Assembly (NCBI GenBank): GCA_030549775.1
Contig: CM060178.1
Span: forward strand, 66,950,896 to 67,014,895
Length of the DNA stretch: 64,000 nt
Reading direction: 5' to 3'
DNA from: Tamarix chinensis
Taxonomy: Eukaryota > Streptophyta > Magnoliopsida > Caryophyllales > Tamaricaceae
Shown here in pieces: positions 1 through 12,205 of this stretch. How positions within the stretch are numbered: position 1 is the first letter of the stretch; each line of letters begins with the position of its first letter. Both the position numbers and the translations under genes were made by a program. Below the pieces are notes generated by a model. The model had not been told where the DNA came from and did not search any database. It saw only the letters and a list, made by a program, of their open reading frames with translations.

Positions 1-115
1 CTACTGGGTTTACAAATATTGTTTAGTTTGTGCTCCGCGGATTCTGTTGCCAGTGATCTTTCACCTTGAAGAAATGGGTTTAAAAAGTTCAGCCGAATTG
101 GTCACTATGAAATGA
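1..115 (+). other. left-edge open frame, unidentified
   Basis: A frame is open from base 2 to a TGA at 113-115, 37 codons, ending in residues like LEEMGLKSSAELVTMK. Its composition is less AT-rich than the 600 bases that follow, so it could be the last exon of a host gene lying left of the window. I do not recognise the protein and the piece is too short to assign; chance openness is possible. Confidence 0.15.
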
Positions 116-705
116 TGACCAAAATACCCTTTATATTAAAAATATATATTTTCATCATGAAACCTTAATATATGTATATGTAACATGCTATAAATAATAT
201 TCTTATTATATGTAAAATATTTTGACACTTAGAATAAATTTTCTAAAATAAAATAATCACTATTTAGCTCTTATTTTCTTAACTAAAAACACTAAATTTT
301 GAAGGAAGTTCTTCCCTTTCCTTGTTCTCTTCTATCCACCAAGATTCACCCCTTTCCTTTCATTTTATTTATAACCTTCATGATCTTGTGATTCAATTTA
401 ATATGAACAATAAATAAATTTTGTGATTTATTATTATTGTTATATTTATTATAGTAATTTTTATTATATCATAACTTCTAAGCTATGCTAATATAATTTT
501 TATACTTTTAATTTGGTGCAGGTTATTTTTATCATATTACTACTCAATGGTCAATGGCAATGGATGTGGCTGTGATGATTATTATGGATAAGGAACTTTG
601 AAGCCATTTTGTTTGTGTATTGAATTTATTGATGTATGATGTATCTACATCTGTAGTTGTATTATTTAGTTTTTATGGATTTATTGTAATATTAAACAGG
701 TTTTG
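116..705. other. AT-rich spacer, nothing recognised
   Basis: AT-rich sequence with homopolymer runs and no gene-like frame or repeat boundary on either strand. Confidence 0.5.
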
Positions 706-834
706 GGGAGAAATTCTGCACCTAAATTTGTATGCAATAGGTGCATGGTAAACATTTTTTGAAACAGGGAGAAACTTTGTAGTTTGCACCTAAATTTGAG
801 TGCAATAGGTGCATTGCAAATTTTTTTTGAAACA
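706..834. repeat. two-copy imperfect direct repeat, about 60-68 bp unit
   Basis: Two adjacent units share GGGAGAAA, then GCACCTAAATTTG, then TGCAATAGGTGCAT, then TTTTTTGAAACAGG. The first covers about 706-768 and the second about 766-834, with a short insertion in the second. This looks like a local tandem duplication. No gene or transposon end was found in it. Confidence 0.7.
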
Positions 835-909
835 GGTTAATATTTGTTTAGGCTATAATCAAGATAAATTATGCCTGAATTTTGTCAAATATTGATTTAT
901 TAAGTGTAT

Positions 910-1290
910 AGGGCTGTAGCCTGTAAATAAGGCATAAACGAGCTATTAACGAGCTCGAACGAGCTATTAACGAGCTCGATCGAGCTATTAACGAGCCCGA
1001 ACGAGCTTTAAACGAGCCCGAACGAGCTTTTACCAAACTATTAACGGACTACGAACTCGAGCCCCAAACGAACTTCAAACGAGCATTTAAACGAGCAGTA
1101 AACGAGCCCAAAAGGCTCGATTAAGATATACGAACCGAGCCGAATAGTTCGCGAATACTAAACGAGCCGAATCCGAACACACATAATCGAACTCTAAACG
1201 AACTCGAGCCGAACTCGAGCTTCATACAATATAAACGAGCCGAACCCGAGCTTAGCAGTGTTCGGCTCGATTCTGCTCATTTACAGCCCT
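910..1290. mobile_element. non-autonomous hAT-like element with GAGC subterminal repeats
   Basis: The ends are inverted: AGGGCTGTA at the left and TACAGCCCT at the right. The interior is packed with subterminal copies of ACGAGC/GAGCCGAAC and their inverse, the same pattern as in the well-delimited hAT element at 12206-14712. At about 380 bp there is no room for a transposase. The flanking octamers (902-909 and 1291-1298) share only TGTA in register, so the target duplication is badly eroded or the ends are slightly off. The family assignment rests on the ends and the GAGC-rich interior. Confidence 0.6.
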
Positions 1291-1481
1291 TGTTGTAGTT
1301 GTCAGTTGCATCCATCTTATTTTGGTTGAGCCATTGTGGCTTGGTGACGGTGGTTGATGGGTGAGTGAGAAAGGACTAATGAACGATGGTCATTGGTGAG
1401 ATTCACTTTGATTTTTTTTTTGAGCTAGTTAGATCGAGCAATGCTAGTGTGCATGGTGGTGGCTGCCTTAGTGAGTGGTGC

Positions 1482-1690
1482 TATAACAACCTAATTTTTT
1501 AGAATAATTTTTTATTTTTTAACGGAGAAGCTAGATCAAATGTACCAATGTCTCTATCACGTTTCGTACAAGTCTGGCTCATTTGTCTTTCTTATACAAA
1601 ATGAAATCTAGCTCTCTTACCTTTCTTATATGAAATGTAAGGCTAAAATATTCAAACACAAAATAACATACATTTATAACACAAAGAGGA

Positions 1691-1723
<33 letters not shown>

Positions 1724-4700
1724 CACACAAAAAAAAAAATCCAATAGGGATACAAAATAGCGTAGAATCCTAGACAAGTGGGATATGGAGAGTAGTATCA
1801 CAATAAGGCATAAGAATATTAGTATCCGAATAAGAAAATAACACCGACAATGTGTACCGAATGCCCCTATTCTAACCCCAACCCTTCATGAAAACTCTGT
1901 GAAATCAATGATGTCCTCACCAGCTCCATTCTCCACTAAATCGTCTAAAAAATATAGCAACAAGAATAGAATCAATACGATGAGTGTACTAAGTAAAATA
2001 AATCTACTAAAAGTAGATATCATACATTCACATAAGACATACAAAACATGCAAAAGAAAAAGAATATAAGAAAATATGCTAATACATAAAATATGGAATA
2101 CTTAATGAAAATCTATTATTCATCATTCATCACTATTTTATTACTATTTATCACAAACTTTAACATCACACAAACACTTTAAACATGAATTTGAACACTG
2201 AAATGATTTAATCCACACACATGCAAGGCCCACTGATTATTCTGATCCATATTAGGTTATCGCACTATCAACCAAGATGCATTTTATATAAGAGGGAACA
2301 ATACTAAAGTTGAAGCACTAATGGCTAAGATATCGATTTAAAGCACTACGACTGGGGAAACATCCCAAAACCACTTAGGAACCCTCTATTCTTAAGTATC
2401 GATACCCCTATAAGACCTATATGTTACCTATATAGTAGAAATAGGTCTCGCTACATACTAATGGTGCAACACAACCACATATATAAATAGTGACTGTATT
2501 CACTACAAAGCCTACCTTAGAGGCCATCCCTAGGCTAATTGCCTAAGTCCTAAACATATTCTTTTCATATATATTAATGATTACTACCCCAAAATAAGCC
2601 CATACACCAATTTCATAAAAGTTACTATTCATCAAACATTATTCATATATTGGATATTTTGTAGAAATATGTCAAAAAGCTTAAATTTAAAAATTGACAA
2701 ATTTTACTGTTAATAGGATTAATATTCACATCAAATCACTATTCCCATAAATTTACTATTTTAAGAGTCACATCAATGGTCAAGGTAAACCATTGATTCT
2801 AAAATACTTAATTAAGTCTTTTAGGTGTAAAATGACTAAAATGCTCTTAATATAATAATCATGAATAAAATAGTAAACTAACTCCTAAAATTATGAAATT
2901 AAATGATAAGAACATTTAATCAATACTTAGCATTTTAGAACACAAAATTTTAAATAACAAATTAGGTATGCAAGTAAAAAGACCAAAATACCCCCTAAAC
3001 CTTACAAATACCAAAAATGGCATAACTTTCATTATTCGAGGACCTCCTAAAACTTTTTAGACTATTCATTAAACACATTATGAACATATTAGAATATAAA
3101 GAACAGCCAATCTCGTAGGCTAGATGTTAAATGACCAAAATACCCTTTAGTTATGCTTAAAATTTAATTTAATCATAACTTTAATTATACCAAACAAAAT
3201 CATACTTTAAATATATGAAATTGCATCTTAAAAAACCTAAATAATCCATGGGAATTTTAAAAAATAATAATAACAACCACCAAAACACAAAATTGTGATT
3301 ACAGGCTGAATTACCCAAAATATGGCAAAGCTACCATTAACACAAACAACAATATAATTAAGCATTCTAACACATAAAAACCTATTTAATCATATCATAC
3401 TTTAGTTTAACTAGTCCTGAGTTCCAATATTGAGCAAAAATCAACTCAAAATCAACCCTTTCCAACCACTTGAAAACCTTGCACCAAAATCAACAAAAAC
3501 CATTAAAAGACTTAAAAAATATAAAATAAAATAAATAAAAGTAATAGTTAAGGATAAAATGTCTTACCCTTAATTGTAATGATTTATTAAATTAAGGAAG
3601 ATTTTAGGAATATTTTCCTTCAATTTATTTCATATTTTTTTCGATAAGTAAGAAGATTTATTACTTTTGAAAGGCAATTACAATGAAGTAGAACATTCAA
3701 TACAATCAAGGAGCGATAACCAACTAGCATATTTAGCATGAAGACTATGGTGAACTATTCTCCTAGTAACATTCATGATGATGATTCTTAAGATCATATA
3801 ATTTTGCCTAACCTTATTCTGAAACAATCAAAGGTTCCTTTCATGCCAAATAGTAGCAAGGTAAGAAACAAAGAAAGCTTCTAAAATAATAAAGAGCTAA
3901 AAATTAAGAATAAAGAAGTTAAAAAATTCAAAACAAATGCCAAACAATAGAGGAATGGATTTAAGTTGAAGGATTAAGTTATTCGGATCTAAAGGCACGA
4001 AATTATGAAGAAGAAAAGAGGTTGAAAGAAGTTTTGGTTAAATTTTAAATGTTTAACAATTTAAAGGAACTTTTATGCTTACAATAATAGAAAATAATCA
4101 AATAAAAAAATAAAGAAATAAAAAAATCCCATAAAGAAATCATCATGGTAAGAAAAATAAATTTCAACCTTTTCTTAATATATATTTTAGGAATGTAGGA
4201 ATTAGTTTTAGATATTTAGGATAGGTTTCTTCTAGTGGAAGTTGAGTTTAGGGACTAATTATGCTTAAAATTGGTGGAGTTTTTCTAAAAATTATAAAAT
4301 ATTTATAACCCATTTTTAATTAATATTTAGCTTATGTATTCCAACATATAAGTATCCCTAATTTTTTTTATAAAATTTTTGCTTGCTAAAATGCTCATTT
4401 TAGGGTTTAAAACATAAGTAAGGGTTAAGAAAAGGTGGTAAATAGTCTTTTTTTTTTCTCTAGAAATCTCCATTTATTTTTTTTTAAATTCTTAGGAGAC
4501 CCAAAAAAATTCAATGAATTAAAATATGATTTAGTTAGAAAGGTTTGGAATAATTTTAATGGCCAAAAGTAGTATAAAAGTCTTATGGGACTCAAAATCG
4601 TAAAAAGGGTTGAACGATTGAAATGAAACATTTTAAAAATGTAATGAGAGTCAAAAGAATGAAAAGAATGATTATAATTAATTTATCATAATTATAATAA

Positions 4701-4731
4701 TAATAATATTTTAAAATTTTGGGGTATTACA
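1482..4731 (+). mobile_element. solo long LTR (family B), 3.25 kb
   Basis: The element starts TATAACAACCTAATTTT (first dinucleotide TA, a mutated TG) and ends TTTTGGGGTATTACA. Flanking pentamers GGTGC (1477-1481) and AGTGC (4732-4736) match at four of five bases, as expected for an old LTR insertion. The ends resemble those of the long LTR family at 6440, 19758 and 59472, and the inside has a diverged version of its GTACT-AGTA region near 1975-2000. No gag or pol remains, so this reads as a solo LTR. Very long LTRs suggest Ty3/gypsy, but no coding region proves it. Confidence 0.6.
1691..1739. repeat. AT microsatellite with CA and A tail
   Basis: An interrupted (AT)n run followed by ACACAC and an A run, inside the solo LTR at 1482-4731. 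Confidence 0.9.
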
Positions 4732-4736
4732 AGTGC

Positions 4737-6400
4737 TAAGTATAGTGGCTAGTGAGAGAACTAAGATGAGAGAGGTGAGGCCTAGTGCTATCACCCATAG
4801 TGTAGTTGTGTGGGTGGTAGTGCGGGAGTTTTCAATTAGGCCTAGAAGCTACAGGAGGTAGTCAAGGAGGGGGATACGGGGATTGTGGGAGATGGACAGG
4901 TTGGTGTCAAACGAGGAATGAATGAGGTAGGATATGGGAATGAATGAGGAGTTAGGATTGTATTAGGAAAAATAAAGGGAAGGGAAAATGTGTCATTCTA
5001 GGTTCAACCCGAACTAGACTAGATGACATGATATTTTTTATCACAAAACTCACAACCTGGACTATTTTTATAATTTTATTTGAACTTAATTTGTTTTATT
5101 TGATTCGGTATGGTCCATATTTCTAGGTTAGGCTAAATTTTGCACACCCCTAGTCTCAACAAGACTTAGTTAAATTTTTAAAAATGAGAAGTGAAGAGTA
5201 AAATAGAGCTTGAGGTTAATAATAAGTCTCATGCCCTAGCCTCATGTGATTTTCAATAATCAAGAGAAAGGGGTGGGGAATGTTAGGCAAGATTACTTGA
5301 GTGCTACTGCATAGGAGGCTAGGGTATAATGGAGGCTGAAAGTTGATATTACATACCAAAAATTCCTCCACAATGAAGGGGAAATGACTAAAGGAGAGAT
5401 AAGCAACAACTCTGACAACTAAATATATCATTACTCAAGGTTGATATGGAGGAGAAGGGAGAGAAAATGTAAGTATGACAAATAGAAAAAATAAAAAGTC
5501 TAAAAGTATCTATTTGATAAAATTAAATAACTTTATTTAAATTATGATATAAAGTTATGAAAATAATCACACAACGCTAAAATGTTATACAATAAAATGA
5601 TATCAAAATCATAAGTTTTTAGAGCCATTGGGTCAATATTAAATCAAAATAGAACATAAATTAGCAAAGCCAACCAAACCAATTGAGTGGTGCCTCAAAA
5701 CTAGCTGACTTTTTCTACTTGGTTAAAAATTCTTTTTAGCGATGAACAAGTCCACATGTAAGCACTATACTAATAGACTGGTCTCTCAAAAGTACCAAAA
5801 AGTCTTTAAATTTCATCTCCTTTCCAAATATTTTTAAATATATGGCACACAAGCACATTTAACATATCATATACCACATAATCAACATTATCTCAAGGTT
5901 AAAAGATTGAGGTATTATACTGTGAATGAGTATTTAATGCCTCCAAGTTAAGTGATATATGGTTGAGGCTTAAAAATGTTGATATGACTGCTCTTATAAA
6001 CAAGGTGTGCCTTCCTTTTTGAAAGCCCATCATGGAAGAACTCCACAATGAAGTATATTTAGTTTGGACTAATCCAAATATGGGTGAACTCTTGAGATAT
6101 TTCTTGAAAAGTATGTGAGTAGGGACAAAGTACACTAGAAATTATACATGTTGATTTTCAGAGCTAGTTGTCAAACCTAAAAGTTCTCATGAATAATGAC
6201 CAGTGGTTAATGTTAAGGATACCTAGAAAAAGTATTAATATGCATAAGCTAATGTCTTACTCATAAGCTATTGTTAGTGGTGATCATGTTATGTAGTTTT
6301 TTGCTATGAAAAAGAGGTGAAATCTCTTAAGAATCATTGAACATAGGAGATTAGCTCAAGGAAAAGATACACACACACACACACATATACACATATACAT
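4737..6400. other. degenerate repeat-derived sequence, no gene
   Basis: No intact frame. Around 4990-5155 the text ends in TTGCACACCCCTAG, which resembles one end of a hAT-type MITE, but no matching left end was found. The part nearest 6400 probably belongs to the copia remnant whose reverse transcriptase motif begins at about 6401, but translations of 5900-6300 show no convincing pol motif. Confidence 0.4.
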
Positions 6401-6405
6401 ATGTA
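6371..6405. repeat. CA/TA microsatellite
   Basis: A run of (CA) followed by TATACACATATACATAT, lying at the left end of the recognisable copia reverse transcriptase. Confidence 0.85.
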
Positions 6406-6526
6406 GCAACCGCACAATTTCATTGTGGATGACACATGATGTAACAACCCAAAATTTACTATTTAAAAAAAATTAAAATGGAAGCAATTAAATTGAAACC
6501 TGTGAATTTCGGGAATGTTAGCACCA

Positions 6527-6572
6527 CACTTAGTACCAGACCGGTTCACTCTGACCATTCCAGTACCAAGTG
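6527..6572 (+). promoter_or_regulatory. conserved terminal dyad of LTR family A
   Basis: Arms CACTTAGTACCAG and CCAGTACCAAGTG can pair at 10 of 13 positions around a loop that contains ACCGGTTCAC. The same arrangement lies just inside the other family A copies at 19841, 59573 and (inverted) 29112. The function is unknown; it could be a protein-binding or RNA-structure element of the LTR. Confidence 0.5.
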
Positions 6573-7028
6573 CTAAGGCTAAAAGGATTATTATTAACTT
6601 AAGTCAATACTTAAACCAAGAGTTCATAAAAAGACTAGAAAGATCATAACATAGAAATCAGAGTATGCGTAAAAGGTTTACAATCCAAAGGAGTACAGTC
6701 GATTAAAAGATAGAGATCAGAGTGCATGAAAAAGAGTCATAATCCAAAATACATAGTCAACGTTCATTGAAAGGAATAAGGTCTATAAATGATAATAGTT
6801 TAGTTCTAGGAAATCTAATATAAAAAGGAATAACATAGAGAAATAGAAGAACATAAAGAGGAAATCCGGCCACACCACTCTCGATCTTCGTGCTAAGTCC
6901 ATACTCAGCACTTAGCCCTGCCTGATGCCTCGTAAACATCGAAGGCATCGAAATAAATATCACCAACCTACACAAAGTTAGAGGGGCCTTCTTCTCGTGG
7001 GAATTAGTAGAACCCATAAAACGGGTGG

Positions 7029-7048
7029 TTAGTACGCTACGTACTGAG
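7029..7048 (+). promoter_or_regulatory. conserved GTAC palindrome in LTR
   Basis: TTAGTACG-CTA-CGTACTGA forms a 7-8 bp stem followed by GTA. Copy 2 (20239-20258) has a perfect 8-bp version, and copy 3 (59924-59941) has a different but still paired version. The retained pairing suggests a site under constraint while the LTR was active. Confidence 0.45.
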
Positions 7049-7219
7049 TAACGAAACCGTGCACTATGGCCAATACACAAAAGCACATAATCCAAGCATG
7101 ATAATATAACAACATACGATCACTTTAAATAAATAAATAAAGGCCAAATTATAATCCAGATAAATTAATTATTTAATCTCTAATCAGTACTTATTTCACA
7201 ACATGATTTTATCAACCCA

Positions 7220-7625
7220 TGGGAGTACGGGAGCCCCACTATTATAGCTAGTGGATTGGTCACTTATAGGGTAATACATACCTAACCACTATTATAGCTG
7301 GTGGATCAGTCACTTATAAGGCAGAACACCCTAACCACTATTATATGCTTGTGAATCGGTCTGGCCCCTACTCGCATAGTATTCCACTGTAAGTACTTAG
7401 TGTCTTTTATGTGTCTTAGAAAACTTAGGGTTTGATTTATTGAGCTCAGGATCCCCCATTATTCTAGCCAGTGGAGCGGTCACTTATAGGGCAAAATGCA
7501 CCTAACCACTATTATAGCTAGTTTATCGGTCACTTATAGGGAAGAACGCTGTAACCACTATTATATGCCGATGTTTGGGCCCGACTCAATAATCTTCCAC
7601 TTTACATGATTAATGTCTTACAATA
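7220..7625 (+). repeat. two-block hairpin array in LTR copy 1
   Basis: A header GAGTACGGGAG-like phrase is followed by three units built on CCACTATTATAGC..GTGGATCGGT, then GGTCTGGCCCC, then a spacer with TTCCACTGTAAGT. The three-unit block then repeats once and closes with GGGCCCGACTC and TTCCACTTTA. Each unit can fold as CCAC...GTGG. The same design recurs at 20465-20860 and 60131-60720. Confidence 0.85.
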
Positions 7626-7848
7626 TCTTGTTTAGAAGTTTTACCCTAGACATGCATGACTAACTCCCTCTACGTTTATCCTTCAAAAGGACCCGTCCCA
7701 TATCATGAGACTCATGCACCTCCTAAATTGTTCCAAAATCCTTTTCTCCTTACCGCAACTCACACTAGAGCTCCTAAGTGTATGGGTCAAGAACCACTAC
7801 CATACACCTCCAAGTCCACTCACTACCTCACATTAGGGTTTTCTCCAG

Positions 7849-8465
7849 AAACCCTAATTTGGGCCTATGTGGCCCATCCTTCTCCAACTTACACAACCCA
7901 AACTATTTTAACACCCCACACATCATAACCCCTAGAGTCAACCCTCATCATCACACTTTACTTCTAAGTACATGTGAGATCACGAAACCCTAAGTAGCCA
8001 CACCAAACCCTAGCATCCTCCTTTGCACATGTTACTCCTCCATTTCTCACCTTCCACTCTTATCTTTCCACCGTGATCATGCTCACCCCTCACATGATAA
8101 TTTCCATCCTCATCTCGTACTCCACTCACCCTAATTTATTTCTCCTTTTTACCACCTTCTCGGATTAGGATTTTCTCCCAAACCCTAGCTTGGTTTCCTT
8201 TGTACCCTTATACTATCCCACGTACCATTTTCAACCAAAGCCTCCAAACACCCAAACAAATCTTCTGTTACCTTCCTTACACTCCAAGTCAACTTTTCAT
8301 ACGTAAATTTTACCCTCATACAGACCCTATTCATCCCGTACAACCCTTTAAACTTTTTCATACAAAACCCTAATCTCTCATGCAAACCCTAGATTCTCCC
8401 ATGCAAAATCCTAGATTCTTCCATATAAAACCCTAGATTCTCCCATGCAAAACCCTAGATTCTTC
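7849..8465 (+). repeat. telobox cluster in LTR copy 1
   Basis: Eight exact AAACCCTA octamers occur, the densest part (8364-8460) being a minisatellite of CATGCAAAACCCTAGATTCTC-type units. AAACCCTA is the plant telobox, a permutation of the plant telomere repeat bound by MYB-type TRB proteins. Here it lies inside an LTR, not at a chromosome end. Confidence 0.8.
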
Positions 8466-9113
8466 CATACGACCTTAGATTCTCCCATACAAACCTAGAT
8501 TCTTCCACTCATGGATCATGAAATATTTAGGTCAAACCCACATTCCTTGATCAACTTATTCCCCTTTGGTCAACTTATTTCCCCATTTCCTTTTTCATCC
8601 TTTCACCCTATATCATCACATTACTTATCCTAGCATGCATGGCCTAAAGGGCCATAGCACATCACATTATAATCATAGCTTATACACATTATACACATGC
8701 CATAAGATAACACATGAGCATACCTCAACTCCAAGTCACACTACACATAAAATAATCATAACGATAAGCATAAGATACATAACACATCATGATACATAGC
8801 ATACAAGGCATATAAGGTACATAACATACATAAGGCCTTAGCTACACCCTTACCTAACACGACACCGGTCTTAGAGCACACTCCTACGCCTCCTTAAGGT
8901 TTTGACCTGTCTCACCTATAAGATGGAAAACCTAAAGATTAGGTTCCCTCCTACCAAAAATACTAATATTTCCTATTTTATCCTAAGATTAGGGTTATAG
9001 ATAAAATAATAATATAATAATAGTAACACTAACTTAATACTAATTTTGCTAAGGATAAAAGTAATAATAGTAATATTGGAAAAGATGATAATATAAGGTT
9101 TGAAGATTTTATC

Positions 9114-9252
9114 CTAATAATAATAATGATACTAATAATAATAATAATGATAATGATAATACTAATAATACCAATAACAATAACAATAAATAAATAATAG
9201 TAATAATAATAATAATAATAATAACAATATTAATAATAAGTAATAATTATAC

Positions 9253-9327
<75 letters not shown>

Positions 9328-9349
9328 TTATTATTATTAGTAATAATCA
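9114..9349. repeat. long ATA/ATT trinucleotide microsatellite
   Basis: About 235 bp of imperfect (ATA)n with GAT and ATT variants, inside solo LTR copy 1. Copy 2 carries a comparable array at about 21849-21921, so the locus is a feature of the LTR family. Confidence 0.9.
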
Positions 9350-9464
9350 AAATAAAGACAAAATAGGGCTTCGACCCTTAATAGTGATAATAATAGTAAT
9401 AATAGTAATACTTAATAATAATAATACTAATAAAATGAAATTAAAATAAATAAAGCTTAATACA

Positions 9465-10640
9465 TTAGGGTTTAGGGTACCACCTAGGGTTGGCGGTGAC
9501 CAGCGGCATCAGTGGTAGTGCACGACAATGGCGGCTGTGGCAGGAAAAAGGGGAGAAAAGAGAGATAGTTAAGTGTCGGGAATAAGATAAGGGAAATGAG
9601 GGTAGAAGTTGAGGTGATTGAGGTTGTCCAACCTGAGAGGGTTGGAATAAGGGTGGTGGTGCGGCCAAAGGTGGCAACGCACGGCAGCAGTTGTGGTGGC
9701 CAAGAGTGGAGGAAAGGGAGAAAGAGAGGAGGAGTGGGAGGAAGGGAAAAAGGCGGGTAGGGGGAGGTAGAGGAATGTTTGCAGTGTAATTTGGGAGGTG
9801 TAGGAGGTGGTGGTTGCAGTGGAAGTGGTGGCAAATGGTGGTGCGAAGGGCGGCATAAGTGAAAGTGTGGTTGAATGGAAATGAGACATCACACAGCCGG
9901 GGTGGCTCATACAAGGCAAATCGAGGGCAAAGGGTGGTTTAGTTAGGTAGAGGGTGATGTAGGGAGTGGTGTTATGGGTGGCTTGAGTGGTGGCGTTGGG
10001 CAACAACGGTGGAAAAGGCGTCTGATTGGGTGGTGGCACAAAGGGTATTTTTCTAGGTTGAAATCAAAAGCTCGAACAGGGCTAGTTATGGGGGTATTTA
10101 TAGAGCTAAATGAGGGGATAAGGTTAGGGGAAACAGAAGAATAGGAGCATGTAGGTTAGGGTTCACTGGCCGGCGATGGCAGGTCGACACAAGTCTGCTC
10201 GTGGCAGGGGTGATTGGTTAGGGAAGAAAGGGAATTCGTGAGAGAAGAGAGGGAGGGTTGGTTGGGTCGAGCAGTAGGCAAGTCAGCAGGGAAGAGAGAG
10301 GAGAGAAGTGGTCGGTCAGCAGCATGGTCGACAGAGAGGATTTTGGGGGAATTGCATGCTGCGATAGAGAAGGAGGAAAAAGAAGGTACGGGATTGGGCA
10401 GTTCGGGAAAAAGAAAAGAAAGAAAAGAAGAGGAGGATCAGCTGGTTGGGGGAAGGAAGTGTGGCACATACCTGGGCCACGTGGAAAGAAGAAAATGGGA
10501 GAGGGGCTTGGGCCACTAGGCTAGCCCAGGTCGGGGGAGGTGGAAGAAAAAAAGAAAAGAAGGAAAAAAGGAAGAAAAAGGAAATAAAAGAAAGAAAGAA
10601 AAGGAAAAGGGGAAAAAGAAAAATAGGTGGGTTGTGATAT
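9465..10640 (+). repeat. G/A-rich segment of LTR copy 1
   Basis: Strand-asymmetric sequence rich in GGCGGTG, GGAGG and AAGAAAAG. It has matching counterparts at 22430-23510 and 63215-64000 and, inverted, at 25960-26890. Open frames exist on both strands but give only low-complexity Pro/Ser or Lys/Glu/Gly peptides that differ between copies, so I do not call a protein. It ends about 270 bp before the LTR end. Confidence 0.7.
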
Positions 10641-10914
10641 TTAGAATATTTTAGTATTTTGGGATATTTAAAAAAAATAATATTTAATTTCCTTTTAAGT
10701 TAATTTAGGATTTTTAAAATATTTTCCCTAAATTCCATTATAATTAGCAAATCACTCTAATTTTCTCCAATTAAATTATTTATAAATTTCCTATTGATTT
10801 GTCCCTATTTAGTCCCTCTTATTTTAAATAAAATAAATAATTTAATTAATTTCTATAATAAATCCTTAATTAGATATAATTCTTAAAATTAGGGTTTTAG
10901 GGTATTTCACATGA

Positions 10915-12020
10915 TCATGTGTGCTTATTGAACAAGTCACTCTTTATGATTAATTAACCAACTAGTATAACTATTTTGAAAATTTTTCTAAGGCAATGGT
11001 AAAAGAGATTCAATCAATTTATGAATGAACAGGGGTTGTCTATGGATGATTATGATGGATGTGTATTACGAAGAAGGCGAGTGATGGTTCTCTAGTATAT
11101 CTCTTGTTGTATGATAATGAAATCCAAGTTATAACAAAACATATGTATTTAGAAAATAATGTAAAATAAATGCTAAAGATTGGGTTTAAAGATCCAGGAC
11201 ATGTAAAGAATATCCTTGGCATAGAGATCACTTGAGATTGAGACAAAATGTCTTTACTTATTGTATGAACAATGTATGAAAATTTTGCCAAGTAAGCTTC
11301 ATACTTTTATATATTATTAGCTTTAGATCTATCTAGATTCAAAGTTCATGAGGACTACATGGACATGATTACCTACTTTGATGTCATAGGATACATTGTG
11401 TATACGATGGTATATATCATGACTAATATTGCTCAAATTATGAGTAGATACATGATAAAGTATAGGAAAGTGCACTGTTAAGTAATGAAATGGGTTCTAA
11501 GGTATGTAAAAGATACAACATTGGCCTATTTAGAGTGTAGGAGGTTGAGTAATGTGTTGATTGACTTTGTGAACTCTTTTTTAGTGGTGATGTGTATAAT
11601 TATATGCTCACAAGTGCATATTTTTTTAATCTTATTAGATTAGCAAATAATCAGGGGTCTTCTCTAGAAGAGGTGATTGCTTTTATAATTAGTGTTGATA
11701 ACATAACTATAAATATAGGTTTTTTTTTTTATAAAACTCCATGGCTTGAACAAATATTATGTGAGATAGATTGGATCAAGGTGCTCTTGAGGTTTGAAGT
11801 GAGAGTTAAAGTGTTATATGCTTTTCAAAGGATCACAATTATTTCCATTATCAAATGAAACACATTGATATTAAGCACCACATCATTTAAGGTATTATTG
11901 CTACTAATATGATTATGTGGAAGGAGGTGAAAACTATAAATAACTTGGAAAATATGATAATGAATCCATTAACTATGTTCAAGTTTGAATAATTATCATA
12001 CTTGATTGGTGTTTATATGA
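10915..12020 (+). pseudogene. Ty1/copia reverse transcriptase/RNase H pseudogene
   Basis: Conceptual translation in shifting frames gives, in order, VCLLNKSLY (the conserved VCKLxKSLYGL block), FNQFMNEQG, DYDGCVYY, SDGSLVYLLLYDNE (where YVDD should follow; the catalytic Asp pair is not intact), FKDPGHVKNILGIEI, a VHEDYM...GYIVYTMVYIM segment, WVLRYVKDTTLAYLEC, and in RNase H a HIDIKHH motif. The end resembles N-x-AD-x-x-TK degraded to NNLENMIMNPLT, followed by LIGVY. Internal stops and indels rule out activity. It belongs to the element interrupted by LTR copy 1. Confidence 0.75.
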
Positions 12021-12205
12021 TATGAGGTTTTTTTATTCAATTTTTGGAGTTTTATGATAATCATATTTCACAATTGTTGGGTGAATCAAATATTTTGTTG
12101 AGATGGATATTTTTAGCATTTAACTTACATTTAGTGAACTTATCATGGAGGTATATGTACATGGCTATTTCAAGGGGAACATAAGCGGGAATTGCCCCTT
12201 GTAAC

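Larger units (their letters stand above)
6440..10909 (+). mobile_element. solo long LTR (family A, copy 1), 4.47 kb
   Basis: Starts TGTAACAACCC and ends GGGTATTTCA, with an exact 5-bp duplication CATGA at 6435-6439 and 10910-10914. That TG...CA plus 5-bp duplication structure defines an LTR. No pol is inside, so it is a solo LTR left after recombination. In order it holds a terminal dyad (6527-6572), a GTACG palindrome (7029-7048), a hairpin array (7220-7625), teloboxes (7849-8465), an ATA microsatellite (9114-9349) and a G/A-rich segment (9465-10640). It sits inside copia reverse transcriptase. The length suggests a Ty3/gypsy origin; the clade is unknown. Confidence 0.9.
6401..12060 (+). mobile_element. 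decayed Ty1/copia pol, split by a solo LTR
   Basis: If the LTR at 6440-10909 and one copy of its target duplication are removed, the left flank reads like the copia segment M-x-QP-x-x-F (about 6401-6415) and the right flank continues DHVCLLNKSLY, then RF-QF, YDGCVYY, VYLLLYDNE, ILGIEI, a GYIVYTMVYIMTNIAQIMSR-like stretch, WVLRYVKDTT, HIDIKHH and a terminal NNLEN...LIGVY motif. The order is that of copia reverse transcriptase to RNase H to the pol C-terminus. Stops and frameshifts are frequent, so it is an old dead copy. Its own LTRs and 5' half were not found. Confidence 0.75.

Noticed and set aside
5899..6135. Possible copia integrase in the left flank of the copia remnant
   Set aside because: Only a weak AHHGRTP-like phrase on the plus strand; no HHCC or DDE motif could be confirmed.
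9162..9350. Minus-strand frame of Ile/Leu repeats
   Set aside because: It is the translation of an ATA/ATT microsatellite, not a protein; the same applies to 21794-21982.
9465..10637. Overlapping Pro/Ser-rich and Lys/Glu/Gly-rich frames in an LTR
   Set aside because: Low complexity, present on both strands, and not conserved between LTR copies 1, 2 and 3.
6431..10918. Reading the 4.47 kb unit as a Mutator-like element with CACATGAT duplication
   Set aside because: The 8-bp match exists, but TG...CA ends with an exact 5-bp CATGA duplication, and the same pattern with GAGTA in copy 2, fit an LTR better.
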